From JBFHRE01 sp036745195 (lineage in GTDB: Bacteria > Actinomycetota > Acidimicrobiia > Spongiisociales > ZC4RG35): a stretch of 64,000 nt of DNA. Shown here piece by piece: positions 26,031 to 34,140 of the stretch. The stretch covers positions 10,849 to 74,848 of the forward strand of contig DAIOGO010000002.1 of the NCBI GenBank assembly GCA_036745195.1, given 5' to 3'. Below the pieces are notes generated by a model. The model made no database searches. It worked only from the letters and a program-made list of their open reading frames with translations, and was not told where the DNA came from. The position numbers were made by a program, and so were the translations under genes. Numbering within the stretch: position 1 is the stretch's first letter; every line of letters begins with the position of its first letter.

Positions 26031-26798
26031 TCAGTGGTGGCTCCACCGCGGTTCGCGCCGTTCGACGAACGCCAGCACCCCTTCCCGCGAGTCCTCGGTG
26101 AGCGAGACCGCCGTCAATCCCGCCTGCAACCGATCGAGGGCGGCATCGAAGCCGAGATCCCGGGCTGCGTAGAAGGCGTCCCGTCCCAGCGCCAGCGTGA
26201 CAGCGCTCTTGGCGATCAGGCTCGTCACGGTCTCGTCGACCGCCGCATCGAGTTGGTCGCGAGGCACCACCCTCGACACCGCACCCAGAGCCAGCGCCTC
26301 GTGCGGGGTGATGATCCTTCCGGTCATCATCAGCTCCAGAGCCGCCTTGGGCGGCATGGCGGTCCCCAGCACCGCCGAGATCATCATCGGCCACAAGCCA
26401 ACATTGATCTCGGTCGTCCCGAGCTTGGCGTCTTCCACGCAGATGGTGATGTCACAGGCCACCGCCAATCCGAATCCGCCGGCCAGTGCGTGACCATTGA
26501 CTCGTGCCACCGTGGGCTTGCCACCGCTTCGCATGATCCTGAACAGATCGGCCAGCGCCCCGCGGCGCCGGTGGAGGCCGATCGGATCGTCGACGAAGCC
26601 GGAGGAGAGGTCACCGCCGGCGGAGAAGGCCTTGTCTCCGGCTCCGGTGTAGACGAGGACTCTGACGGCCGGGTCGTCGATGGCGGCCCGGGTCATCTCG
26701 GCCAGGGAATCCATCGTGGCCGCCGACATCGGGTTGCGACGCTCCGGATCATCGATGGTGAGAGTGGCTCTGCCCTCTGCAACCCGATACTCGACCAC
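26031..26798 (-). CDS. Enoyl-CoA hydratase/isomerase family
   Basis: 255 aa from GTG 26798, which has GAGGAG five bases upstream; the frame continues to 26936 without family support. Crotonase fold: oxyanion loop DKAFSAGGDLS, NGHALAGGFGLAVACD and LGTTEINVGLWP with the conserved glutamate. Acts in fatty-acid or amino-acid beta-oxidation. Stand-alone gene, 61 bp beyond the sortase start. Confidence 0.88.
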   Translation of the reverse strand: MVEYRVAEGRATLTIDDPERRNPMSAATMDSLAEMTRAAIDDPAVRVLVYTGAGDKAFSAGGDLSSGFVDDPIGLHRRRGALADLFRIMRSGGKPTVARVNGHALAGGFGLAVACDITICVEDAKLGTTEINVGLWPMMISAVLGTAMPPKAALELMMTGRIITPHEALALGAVSRVVPRDQLDAAVDETVTSLIAKSAVTLALGRDAFYAARDLGFDAALDRLQAGLTAVSLTEDSREGVLAFVERREPRWSHH

Positions 26799-26839
26799 AT
26801 CGACTCCTCTCGCTGCCGGGAACCTGGGATACTGGGCGC

Positions 26840-27424
26840 ATGGTATGGCTGCTGGTGGTCTTTTTTGTCGCGCTGGCCCTGGCGGTTTTTCGAGGCGGAC
26901 GACTCGGGAATCTGGCAGACATCCATCTGCGGGCATGGTGGCTTCTGCCGGTGGGGTTCCTCCTGCAGACGGTGGCGGGCTTCATCCCCAGGGACAATGC
27001 CTCGATAGGAGTCGGCCTGATCCTCGTCTCCTACCTTCCCCTGCTGGCAATGGTGGCGCTCAACCGGCAGCGTCCCGGGATGTCGCTGATGGGTCTGGGG
27101 ATTCTGATGAATTTCGCGGTGATCTCCCTCAACTCCGGCATGCCCGTTCTCAGCGAGGCGGCGGTGGTGGCTGCCGACTTCCAGCAGGATCCGGTGGTGG
27201 CCGAAGGCTACAAACACATCATTCTCGGGCCCGATACCGTGCTCCCGTTCCTGGCCGACGTGATACCCATCAGGCTCTTCGGTCAAGGTCAGGTCATCTC
27301 GCTCGGAGACGTGTTGCTGGCGGTGGGTCTGTCCGGTTTCATGCAGGCCGAGTTGCGACGCCCAGTGAGATGGTTCAAGCGGGGCGTCACCCTCCAGGGC
27401 GGTTCAGCCACCCGGCCCCAGTGA
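26840..27424 (+). CDS. DUF5317 membrane protein
   Basis: 194 aa, five to six TM helices. Carries the NSGMPVLSEAA motif in the middle and ends in a basic cytoplasmic tail. This matches the DUF5317 family, which has no known function. ATG 26840 follows a GATACT box by 6 bases with no Shine-Dalgarno. Convergent, with 2 bp to spare, with the two HD-GYP genes. Confidence 0.75.
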   Translation: MVWLLVVFFVALALAVFRGGRLGNLADIHLRAWWLLPVGFLLQTVAGFIPRDNASIGVGLILVSYLPLLAMVALNRQRPGMSLMGLGILMNFAVISLNSGMPVLSEAAVVAADFQQDPVVAEGYKHIILGPDTVLPFLADVIPIRLFGQGQVISLGDVLLAVGLSGFMQAELRRPVRWFKRGVTLQGGSATRPQ

Positions 27425-27426
27425 CC

Positions 27427-28680
27427 TCAGCGGGCCACCGGGTGATGGACACCCCCGACCCGCTCCAACCGACTGCGGAGGGCGGCGACCACCGCGGGGT
27501 CGAAATCGTCGGACGTTCCCCGCTGCAGGTCGTCCAGGACCTCCGGCACCGATCGCCCTCGTTCCGTGCCACGGATGAACGCCCCCACCACCCGAACTAT
27601 CCGAGGCAACGACCCCAGCGTCGGGTCGACCGATCCCCCCGGGCTCCGATAGGCGTCGTACTGGCGGCGAACCGCGTCTCTCACCTCACCGAGATAGCTG
27701 GACTGTCCAAGCACCTCGGCCCCCCAACGGGCGATGTCGAAGTCGGTGTAACCACCATGGGCAATGCCTGGCTCATTGAGGGCCACCAGACCCACCTCGT
27801 GCATGAGGGAGGCATGCTCCGCTCCGTCGACCCGGCGCGGGTCGAGCCCCAGATCGAGGGCCAGTTGACGCCCCAGCCGCCCGGCCGCCAGTGCATGACC
27901 TGGTGCGGCATGGCCCGCCACCTCGGGAATCTGGGCGAGAGCCCGCAACGTCTGCTCGTAGGTGCTCTTGGTGTTGCGGAAGCGGGCGAGCGCGGTGTGG
28001 GTGAAGGAGTAGGGAAGGATCGACACGACCAATGCCCACCAGCCCACGTATCCGAAGCTGAGACCGAACAAGGCTCCGGCGCCGGTGATGGCGAGGAACG
28101 AGTCGGCATCACCCAGCACCCGGAGGACCCGGTACCTGATCCCGCCCCGGTCGCGCCCGGCCACGGCCACCGACGCCCACACCAGCTCGAACAGGAAGAC
28201 GCCGATGGCGGCAACGACGAACAGCAACGTTCGCGGCCAGCCCACCGTGGCGGAGCCGAAGATGGGGGTCGATCTCAGCCCGGCGACCAGCTCGACGTAC
28301 ACCGTATAGGTCAACAAAGCCTGCACCATCACCGGAATGAGGGTGCGCTGATCCCGCCCCCGAATCGCCGATACGAGCCAAACGACCCCGAGCCCACCGA
28401 GCCCGACTGCGATGGTGGCGGCCCGATCGAACAGCCAGTCGCCATCGACCAGCAACAGCGGGATCGCCGCTCCCACCCCGTGCGCCACCGTTCGTGAAGC
28501 CCCGCTTCGGGTGGGAATCGTGATCGCCGACCCGATCGCAACCGCGGCGATGGCAATCAGGGCGGCATCCCATCCGGTGTCGGACCGGCCCATCAGAAAC
28601 CAGGCTCCGACCAGCGTGGCGGGCGCCGCCACACCCGAGAGGACCCATACCCACGGTGCGGTCTGACTCCTATCAGCCAC
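27427..28680 (-). CDS. Membrane protein with degenerate HD-GYP domain
   Basis: 417 aa from GTG 28680 (GGAG seven bases upstream), overlapping the end of the upstream HD-GYP gene by 8 bp. About seven to eight TM helices fill residues 10-245. The cytoplasmic C-terminal domain keeps the helical HD layout, but the metal motif reads SLMHEVGLVAL instead of HDxGK, and the HHExxDGxGYP region has become RQYDAYRSPG. It should therefore lack phosphodiesterase activity and may act as a receptor or partner of the upstream protein. Paralogue by architecture. Confidence 0.75.
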   Translation of the reverse strand: MADRSQTAPWVWVLSGVAAPATLVGAWFLMGRSDTGWDAALIAIAAVAIGSAITIPTRSGASRTVAHGVGAAIPLLLVDGDWLFDRAATIAVGLGGLGVVWLVSAIRGRDQRTLIPVMVQALLTYTVYVELVAGLRSTPIFGSATVGWPRTLLFVVAAIGVFLFELVWASVAVAGRDRGGIRYRVLRVLGDADSFLAITGAGALFGLSFGYVGWWALVVSILPYSFTHTALARFRNTKSTYEQTLRALAQIPEVAGHAAPGHALAAGRLGRQLALDLGLDPRRVDGAEHASLMHEVGLVALNEPGIAHGGYTDFDIARWGAEVLGQSSYLGEVRDAVRRQYDAYRSPGGSVDPTLGSLPRIVRVVGAFIRGTERGRSVPEVLDDLQRGTSDDFDPAVVAALRSRLERVGGVHHPVAR

Positions 28681-30073
28681 TGCGGATCTCCGACAACTCG
28701 GCCCGCTCCCACTGACCGAGGGTGGGCTGACCGAAGACCCTCCCCGATTGCCCGATCGCATGGCGAAGGGCCTCGATGACGTCCTTGTCGTACAAGGGCG
28801 AGCTGTTCTCGAGGAGGGCTTCGAATGCCGAGTTCTGCGGCATCGACATCCGGTAGGTGCGGGAACTCGTCATCGCGTCGAAGGCGTCGGCCACAGCCAG
28901 CACCCGCTGTTCCAGGGTCGGGTCTGCCGTGTGCCTGTGGTGCAACTGACCGAATTCCTCGTGCTCCAGCCGGGGATGGCACCCGGAGGTGATGTCGACC
29001 ATCGGCTCCAGGAAGTCGACCTCGCTGAGCAGGTCATCCACCCGATGGGAATGCTGCCTGAGCAAACGGTATTCCTCGTCCGACAGCGTGCCCTGCTTGC
29101 TGAGGAGTTCGGCCGGGACAGCCAGCTTGCCCATGTCGTGGATCAGAGCCGCCCACCGCATCCGCTCCATCTGGGTGCCGGTGAAACGCAGCTCCTCGCC
29201 GATCAGACGGCAGAACTCGGCGACACGTTCGGTGTGTCCCCGGGTGTAGAGGTCCCGTGTCTCGAGGGTCTTGACGAAGCCTTTGAGAGAGTCCTCGTGC
29301 GCCTGTCGGAGCCTGGAGTATGACGTGTAGACGAGGTGGCCGATCACATAGACCCCCAGCACCAGCGGGATAAGCGGTGACCCGGCCGGGCGGTCGGATA
29401 CGCCGGGTGCGCTCGAGAGCAGCAACGCCCCCAACATGCCGCCCAGAAACCCCATCAAGAGCTGAACGAACCCCAAGGACGACATCCGTGACCACGGGAG
29501 CAGGTTCTCGGTGCCGAAGGCGACACTCACGGCAAACCGCACCAGCCCCAGATTCAAGACGGTGTAGACGAGCGCGGCGGCACTTCCGGCGATGGCCACC
29601 TGGAGCATGTTGTTCTCCGAGATCTGCGTTCCGGCGAGATCCACCAGCAGCCGGTCGAGCACCAGGCCCGCCGTCGAGGCGGACACCGCGATCTGGCCGA
29701 AGTTGGAGAACGGCTGGAATACCCGGCGGTTGCGGATGTCACCCGGTCCGATGAGCCCGGCGGCACCGATCAACATCATCGCCGGCACCGCACTGCCCGA
29801 TTGAAGCGAGAACACGACGCCACCCGTGAAGAGCGGCATCACCCCCGAGCTCATCTTCCACCGGTCGTTGACTTCCACCGCCTTCAACTCGAGAACCAGG
29901 AAGGCGATTCCGAAGAAGAGCGCCGATGCCCAGTCGAAGCCGGCGGGAGGTGGCCGCCACACCAGCATCGCGATCATCGCCGTTGCCCCGAAGACGCTGT
30001 AGATCGAACCGATCAGCAGACGGCCACGTTTCCGGCGGTGAGAGATTCCAGTGGCAAGGGTCACGTCGGCCAA
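28673..30073 (-). CDS. Membrane-bound HD-GYP domain phosphodiesterase
   Basis: 466 aa. Seven or so TM helices (residues 18-265) with conserved SNFGQIAVSAS, then a cytoplasmic HD-GYP domain: RGHTERVAEFCRLIG, AALIHDMGKLAVP (HD pair and lysine), VADAFDAMTSSRTYR. The later HHExxDGxGYP motif is altered to SGCHPRLEHEEFGQ, so activity on c-di-GMP is possible but not assured. Starts TTG 30073 or GTG 30064, neither with a strong ribosome-binding site. It follows a 29-codon peptide gene by 76 bp and overlaps its degenerate partner. Confidence 0.85.
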   Translation of the reverse strand: MADVTLATGISHRRKRGRLLIGSIYSVFGATAMIAMLVWRPPPAGFDWASALFFGIAFLVLELKAVEVNDRWKMSSGVMPLFTGGVVFSLQSGSAVPAMMLIGAAGLIGPGDIRNRRVFQPFSNFGQIAVSASTAGLVLDRLLVDLAGTQISENNMLQVAIAGSAAALVYTVLNLGLVRFAVSVAFGTENLLPWSRMSSLGFVQLLMGFLGGMLGALLLSSAPGVSDRPAGSPLIPLVLGVYVIGHLVYTSYSRLRQAHEDSLKGFVKTLETRDLYTRGHTERVAEFCRLIGEELRFTGTQMERMRWAALIHDMGKLAVPAELLSKQGTLSDEEYRLLRQHSHRVDDLLSEVDFLEPMVDITSGCHPRLEHEEFGQLHHRHTADPTLEQRVLAVADAFDAMTSSRTYRMSMPQNSAFEALLENSSPLYDKDVIEALRHAIGQSGRVFGQPTLGQWERAELSEIRSG

Positions 30074-30149
30074 CCGATCTGAGTACCGACTGGGTCAAGG
30101 TCCGCTGGTCGAGGATGGAGTGGGGGTGAGAGATCGCCCGGCAAGTCAG

Positions 30150-30239
30150 TCAACCGATCCGCGAGTTCGCCGAGGCGGCGACGATCATCGTCGCCAGGCT
30201 ACCGACGGTTGTGATGAATCTTGCAATCTTGGTCTTCAT
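30150..30239 (-). CDS. Putative 29-aa hydrophobic leader-like peptide
   Basis: ATG 30239 to TGA 30150. The sequence begins MKTKIARF, has a hydrophobic core (VGSLATMIVAASA) and ends ANSRIG: basic head, hydrophobic middle and an AxA-type end, like a signal peptide or a short secreted or membrane peptide. AGGTG sits eight bases upstream of the ATG. Codons are more AT-rich than in the neighbours. It is placed directly before the two membrane HD-GYP genes. AgrD-type pheromone precursors have a similar size and character, but no AgrB gene or conserved cysteine is present. Not proven to be translated. Confidence 0.5.
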   Translation of the reverse strand: MKTKIARFITTVGSLATMIVAASANSRIG

Positions 30240-30243
30240 CCGC

Positions 30244-30319
30244 CTATCACCTGGTTTCTGTTGGATTCTCGCCAATTCTCCTCAGAATCGGCGGATTTCC
30301 GCTCCGCTGGAGGTGATAG
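30244..30319 (-). promoter_or_regulatory. Structured leader RNA that can mask the peptide's ribosome-binding site
   Basis: On the minus strand CTATCACCT (30319-30311) pairs perfectly with AGGTGATAG (30252-30244), which contains the AGGTG ribosome-binding site of the 29-aa gene. Inside are a GCGG-AAAU-CCGC hairpin (30302-30291) and a 10-bp helix CGCCGAUUCU/AGAAUUGGCG (30293-30270, GAGG loop). That helix is complete only on the minus strand because of a G-U pair. The last two elements overlap by three bases, and GAUUCU has a second possible partner at 30269-30264. No known riboswitch class was recognised. Confidence 0.55.
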
Positions 30320-30348
30320 CTGACCGCCTGCCGGGCTCTCTCTCCTTC

Positions 30349-30369
30349 TTCCCAGAGTGGCTCTGGGAA
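30349..30369. other. Perfect 9-bp hairpin, 3-nt loop
   Basis: TTCCCAGAG-TGG-CTCTGGGAA. No T-run follows on either strand, so it is not an intrinsic terminator. On the minus strand it lies 30 bases before the structured leader and may be part of the same RNA. Confidence 0.55.
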
Positions 30370-30548
30370 ACCTCGTCCATCCTCGGTTCCAGGTCGACAC
30401 GAGGCCCCTGCTCACTCCGCCCCCCGGAACGGGCAGAACATCTGGGAGACGCCTGACCCGCCCGAGAGCTGAACTCTTCGGCCGACATCGCGGAATCTAG
30501 CCTTGTTGGACGCTCACCACAAGCGCGTGATCCGCGACGGAGGGTGGC

Positions 30549-30554
30549 TAGCCT
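30549..30554 (+). promoter_or_regulatory. -10 box TAGCCT, leaderless start
   Basis: TAGCCT lies 6 bases before ATG 30561. The remaining sequence between the hairpin at 30349-30369 and this box shows no gene. Confidence 0.5.
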
Positions 30555-30560
30555 GGCGCG

Positions 30561-31178
30561 ATGAAGCCGACTGCCCTCGAAGACAGCCTCCGCCGAATCC
30601 CCGGTGTCGAGGCGGTGCGGGTCGTCATCCGGGGTCAGGATCTCGCCGAGATCCATGTGCTCGCCCATCCCGGCAAACCCGCCAAACAGGTCGTCCGCGA
30701 CGTGCAATCCGTCGCCCTGGCCGGCCATGGCGTCGAGATCGACCGGCGGATCGTATCCGTCGTCCAGATCGAAGGATCCGAATTGGGGGCCGGTGACCGG
30801 CCGATGATCCTCGATGTGGCCGAGGAGGTCGACGGATCACACATGAAGATCACCGTCAGCCTGGAGTGGCACGAGGCCCGATTGACTGGAACCGCCACCG
30901 GCCCTGCCGCCTCGTCGACTCGCCTCCGACTGGTGGCGGAGGCCACCATCGCCGCCCTGGAACAGGCGATCAGTCACGATGCGGCCTTCGCCGTGAACGC
31001 GGTCGACACCCCGATGGTCGGGCCAAACCAGGTGGCCGTCGCCCAGGTGGTGCTGGTGGTCGACCAGAAAGAGCGGATGCTGGTCGGCTCCTCACTGATC
31101 GACGGCGACCCGTCCCGATCGATGGTGCGGGCCGTCCTCGACGCGGTCAACCGGCAGGTACCCGCCCTCCGCCGGTGA
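30561..31178 (+). CDS. Conserved-looking hypothetical protein, two similar-sized domains
   Basis: 205 aa, no signal or TM segments. N-terminal domain (residues 1-72): IPGVEAVRVVIRGQDLAEIHVLA, then KQVVRDVQSVALAGHGVEID, with a small alpha/beta look similar to ACT- or ferredoxin-like folds. C-terminal domain (about 85-205): ITVSLEWHEARLTGTATGPA, LVAEATIAALEQAI, and VAVAQVVLVVDQKERMLVGSS. I do not recognise a named family. Its TGA overlaps the GTG of the gamma-glutamyltransferase gene (GTGA), so the two products are probably made together. Confidence 0.75.
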   Translation: MKPTALEDSLRRIPGVEAVRVVIRGQDLAEIHVLAHPGKPAKQVVRDVQSVALAGHGVEIDRRIVSVVQIEGSELGAGDRPMILDVAEEVDGSHMKITVSLEWHEARLTGTATGPAASSTRLRLVAEATIAALEQAISHDAAFAVNAVDTPMVGPNQVAVAQVVLVVDQKERMLVGSSLIDGDPSRSMVRAVLDAVNRQVPALRR

Positions 31179-32722
31179 CCGATCGCCCCGGGATCGTCGT
31201 CTCACCTCATCACCTGGCCTCCGACGCCGGCGTGGACGCCCTTCGCCAGGGTGGCAATGCAGTGGATGCGGCCATCGCCGCCAACGCCGTGCTGGGAGTG
31301 GTGGCGCCGGAAACCTGCGGGATCGGCGGCGATCTCTTTGCTCTCGTCTGGGACGGGTCAGAGGTGACGTGCCTCGATGCCTCCGGCTGGGCGGGGTCGG
31401 GGTCCGACGCCGCCGCCTTACGACAGGCCGGCCACACCACGATCCCGCCGTTCCATCCGGTGACCGTCACGGTTCCCGGTTGTGTCGCCGGCTGGCAGGC
31501 ACTGGTCGTCCGCCATGGCCGTGTGCCGCTGGGGCGTCTGCTCGAACCCGCCCTCGAGTTTGCAGCCCACGGCTTCCCCGCCTCCCAGGAACTGAGCGAG
31601 GCGGTGAGGGCCCGGGAATCGATCCTGGCCGGCCAGCCGGCTGGACAGGAACTGCTCGCCGACGGCGTGCCGCCCGGGCCGGGAGCGATGCTTGTTCGCC
31701 CTTCGCTGGCCGCCACCCTGACGGCGATCGCCCAGGAAGGTCCGCCGGCGTTTTATGAAGGAGAGCCCGCTCGGGCGATCACGCGGGCGGTCGGCGGGCT
31801 GCTCTCGCCTGGTGACCTCGCCGGGTACCACCCGGAATGGGTCGAACCGCTGTCTTTGGAGGTGTTTGGGAGAACGGCCTGGACGATTCCACCTGCCAGC
31901 CAGGGTTACCTGACCGTGATGGCCGCCGCCCTGTTCGAGCGTCTCGACGCCCCCGCCGACCCCGAAGACCCGACCTACACCCATCTCCAGATCGAGGCGT
32001 ACCGGGCCGCCGCCGCCGGTCGCGACGACCTGCTGGCGGACCGGCGGTGGGTTCCCGACGCGTTCTGGAGCCAACTCCACCCGGCCGCCCTCGCCCGGAT
32101 GGCGGGCACCATCGATCGGACCAGAGCCGGGCGATATCCCGCCCCGTCCCCCCGCCCGGGAGGGACCGCCTTTCTGTGTGCCCTCGACGGGGCGGGGATG
32201 GGTGTGAGCCTGATCCAATCGAACTTCATGGGCCTGGGGGCGGGAATCGGGGCGGCCGGGTTCTTCCTCCACAACCGCGGAGCGGGATTCGATCTGCGCC
32301 CGGGGCACCCGAACGAACTGGCTCCGGGCAAACGCCCCCTCCATACCTTGTCTCCCACCCTGTGGACGAAAGACGGTGCCCTCGATCTGTTGCTGGGGAC
32401 GCGGGGTGGCCACCAGCAGCCACAGATCATCCTGCAGATGGCGACGGCACTCTTCCATGCCGGTTTGGACCCGGCGGAGGCGATGATGCGACCTCGCTGG
32501 ACGACGGACCACTGGCAGGCCGGCACTTCGTCCCGGATCCTGGTCGAGTCGAGGTGGAGCGCCTCTCACCAAGCGGCGCTGGTCGGTGGCGGTCATGCGG
32601 TCGCCAACGGCGGGGCCTGGGAACGGGGATGGGGCCCGGTGTCGATCATATCCCGGCAAAGGCTCCCGATCGGGGTGGCCGACCCCCGGGTAGCCACCGC
32701 CTCGGCCGCCACCGAGACCTGA
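31175..32722 (+). CDS. Gamma-glutamyltransferase (YwrD-like)
   Basis: 515 aa from GTG 31175. NTn hydrolase fold: RQGGNAVDAAIAANAVLGVV, TCGIGGDLFAL, and the autocleavage and nucleophile threonine at PRPGGTAFLCAL (T331), with downstream NFMGLGAGIGAAGFFLHNRG. No signal peptide is visible, as in YwrD-like members, so it is likely cytoplasmic. Family activity: hydrolysis or transfer of gamma-glutamyl groups from glutathione-like compounds or gamma-glutamyl amines. A role in gamma-glutamylated polyamine turnover is possible but unproven. Confidence 0.9.
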   Translation: MTDRPGIVVSPHHLASDAGVDALRQGGNAVDAAIAANAVLGVVAPETCGIGGDLFALVWDGSEVTCLDASGWAGSGSDAAALRQAGHTTIPPFHPVTVTVPGCVAGWQALVVRHGRVPLGRLLEPALEFAAHGFPASQELSEAVRARESILAGQPAGQELLADGVPPGPGAMLVRPSLAATLTAIAQEGPPAFYEGEPARAITRAVGGLLSPGDLAGYHPEWVEPLSLEVFGRTAWTIPPASQGYLTVMAAALFERLDAPADPEDPTYTHLQIEAYRAAAAGRDDLLADRRWVPDAFWSQLHPAALARMAGTIDRTRAGRYPAPSPRPGGTAFLCALDGAGMGVSLIQSNFMGLGAGIGAAGFFLHNRGAGFDLRPGHPNELAPGKRPLHTLSPTLWTKDGALDLLLGTRGGHQQPQIILQMATALFHAGLDPAEAMMRPRWTTDHWQAGTSSRILVESRWSASHQAALVGGGHAVANGGAWERGWGPVSIISRQRLPIGVADPRVATASAATET

Positions 32723-32723
32723 G

Positions 32724-33740
32724 TCAGGACCGAACGGCCGAGACGAGGATGCTCATCTCCTCCGGGCCGAAGCCGGCGTCCTCCCCCAGGTTGTAGAAGG
32801 AGAGTCGCTCGACACGGCCGGCGTAGCGGGCCCGCACCGCCGCCCCGATCCGATCGGGTTCGGCCACGATGGCGACCTCGTCGACCACCTCATCGGGGAT
32901 CACCTCTCCGATATCGGCCCACCGGCCCCGTTTCGTCAGCGCCGTGAGCTCGGGGCCGAAACCCCAACCGTGGAGGTCGAGCACCGGCCGGTAGCTGGGG
33001 GTGGAGGCGTAGAAGCCGATCTGCGACTTCACCCGGGAACGGACCGACGCCATCTCGTCCTCGTCGCGCCCGGTCACGATGAAGACACTCACGTACCGGG
33101 CGACCTCGTCGGGTTGGCGACCGGCGGCGGTTGCTCCCACCGCGATGTTCTCCTGGATGACTTCATCGAGATACCGGACCGTGTGGAACGGATGGATGTG
33201 AAAGCCATCACACAACTCCCCCGCCAACCGGCTCAAGGCCGGCCCGACCCCGGCGATCGCCACCGGGATGGAGCCGTAGGCGGACGGACCGGGGGAGAAG
33301 AAAGGGGTCAGCAACGAGAACCGATAGTGCTCGCCATCGAAGCGGAGCGGAGCATCACCGTCGAAGGCCGACCAGATCGCCCGGAGGGCCTGGATGTACT
33401 CCCGCAAACGCGGCACCGGAGCACTCCATGCGGTCGAGAACCTTCGCACGATGTGCGGTTTGATCTGGGTACCGAGACCGAGGATGAATCGACCGCCGGT
33501 GGCATCGGCCAGGTCACGGGCGGTCTGGGCGACGACCATCGGTGAACGCGGAAAGGCGACCGCAATCCCGGTTCCCAGGGTGAGACCGGGAGTGGCGGTG
33601 GCCGCCACCGCCAGTGGCAGGAACGGGTCATGGCTCGTCTCGGCAGTGAAGAACCCATCGAAGCCGGCGGCGGCGGCGGCCCGGGCGGCACCGGCGGCAT
33701 CGACCAGCGGGCCGGGGGCAAAGATGCGATCGACGAACAT
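32724..33740 (-). CDS. LLM-class F420-dependent oxidoreductase
   Basis: 338 aa luciferase-like TIM barrel: AAAAGFDGFFTAETSHDPFLPL, TLGTGIAVAFPRSPMVVAQTARDL, GRFILGLGTQIKPHIVRRF and a C-terminal phosphate-site region. This layout fits the TIGR03617-type F420-dependent family of actinobacteria. It suggests the organism makes coenzyme F420. Start ATG 33740 is preceded by TATCGT at 6 bases (leaderless). Convergent with gamma-glutamyltransferase. Confidence 0.88.
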   Translation of the reverse strand: MFVDRIFAPGPLVDAAGAARAAAAAGFDGFFTAETSHDPFLPLAVAATATPGLTLGTGIAVAFPRSPMVVAQTARDLADATGGRFILGLGTQIKPHIVRRFSTAWSAPVPRLREYIQALRAIWSAFDGDAPLRFDGEHYRFSLLTPFFSPGPSAYGSIPVAIAGVGPALSRLAGELCDGFHIHPFHTVRYLDEVIQENIAVGATAAGRQPDEVARYVSVFIVTGRDEDEMASVRSRVKSQIGFYASTPSYRPVLDLHGWGFGPELTALTKRGRWADIGEVIPDEVVDEVAIVAEPDRIGAAVRARYAGRVERLSFYNLGEDAGFGPEEMSILVSAVRS

Positions 33741-33746
33741 GCCGGG

Positions 33747-33752
33747 ACGATA
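33747..33752 (-). promoter_or_regulatory. -10 box TATCGT, leaderless start
   Basis: On the minus strand TATCGT stands 6 bases before ATG 33740, without a ribosome-binding site. Confidence 0.5.
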
Positions 33753-33802
33753 CCCCAGCCCTGCTGCCCCGACCTGGCGGCTACCTCGACCGGATCGCTA
33801 CG

Positions 33803-34132
33803 ATGGCCGGCATGAAGAAGGTGGCGAAATTCCTGGGAGTGGTTGGCGGGGTGGCAGCAGTGCTGTGGGCCATGCGCGATCGGCTCGTCTCCATCGCCGC
33901 ACCCAAAGAGCCGGAACCACCCCGTTTCCGGGTGGCGGAGCCGGCTCCTCCCGCCGATGATCTCACCGAGCTCTCGGGAATCGGACCGGTGTTCGCTACT
34001 CGCTTGGCCCAGGCGGGGATCGCCACGTTCGCGGCGCTGGCGGATGCGGCTCCAGGGCGGGTGGCAGAGGCGACCGGGGTGCCGGAGGCCAGAGCGAACG
34101 ATTGGATCGAACAGGCCGCGGCCCGGGTCTGA
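33803..34132 (+). CDS. Helix-hairpin-helix domain protein with N-terminal membrane anchor
   Basis: 109 aa. One hydrophobic N-terminal segment (KFLGVVGGVAAVLWAM, residues 9-24), a charged linker, then two HhH-like repeats: LTELSGIGPVFATRLAQAGI and ATFAALADAAPGRVAEATGV. Such domains bind DNA or mediate assembly in a non-sequence-specific way. ATG 33812 is an alternative start. It ends 8 bp before rlmN and may share its transcript. Confidence 0.75.
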   Translation: MAGMKKVAKFLGVVGGVAAVLWAMRDRLVSIAAPKEPEPPRFRVAEPAPPADDLTELSGIGPVFATRLAQAGIATFAALADAAPGRVAEATGVPEARANDWIEQAAARV

Positions 34133-34140
34133 GCGGGGTG

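Noticed and set aside
30150..30239. AgrD-type cyclic lactone pheromone precursor
   Set aside because: Size and hydrophobicity fit, but there is no cysteine, no acidic recognition tail and no agrB gene nearby; kept only as an unknown peptide.
30349..30369. Intrinsic terminator
   Set aside because: Strong hairpin but no T-run on either strand.
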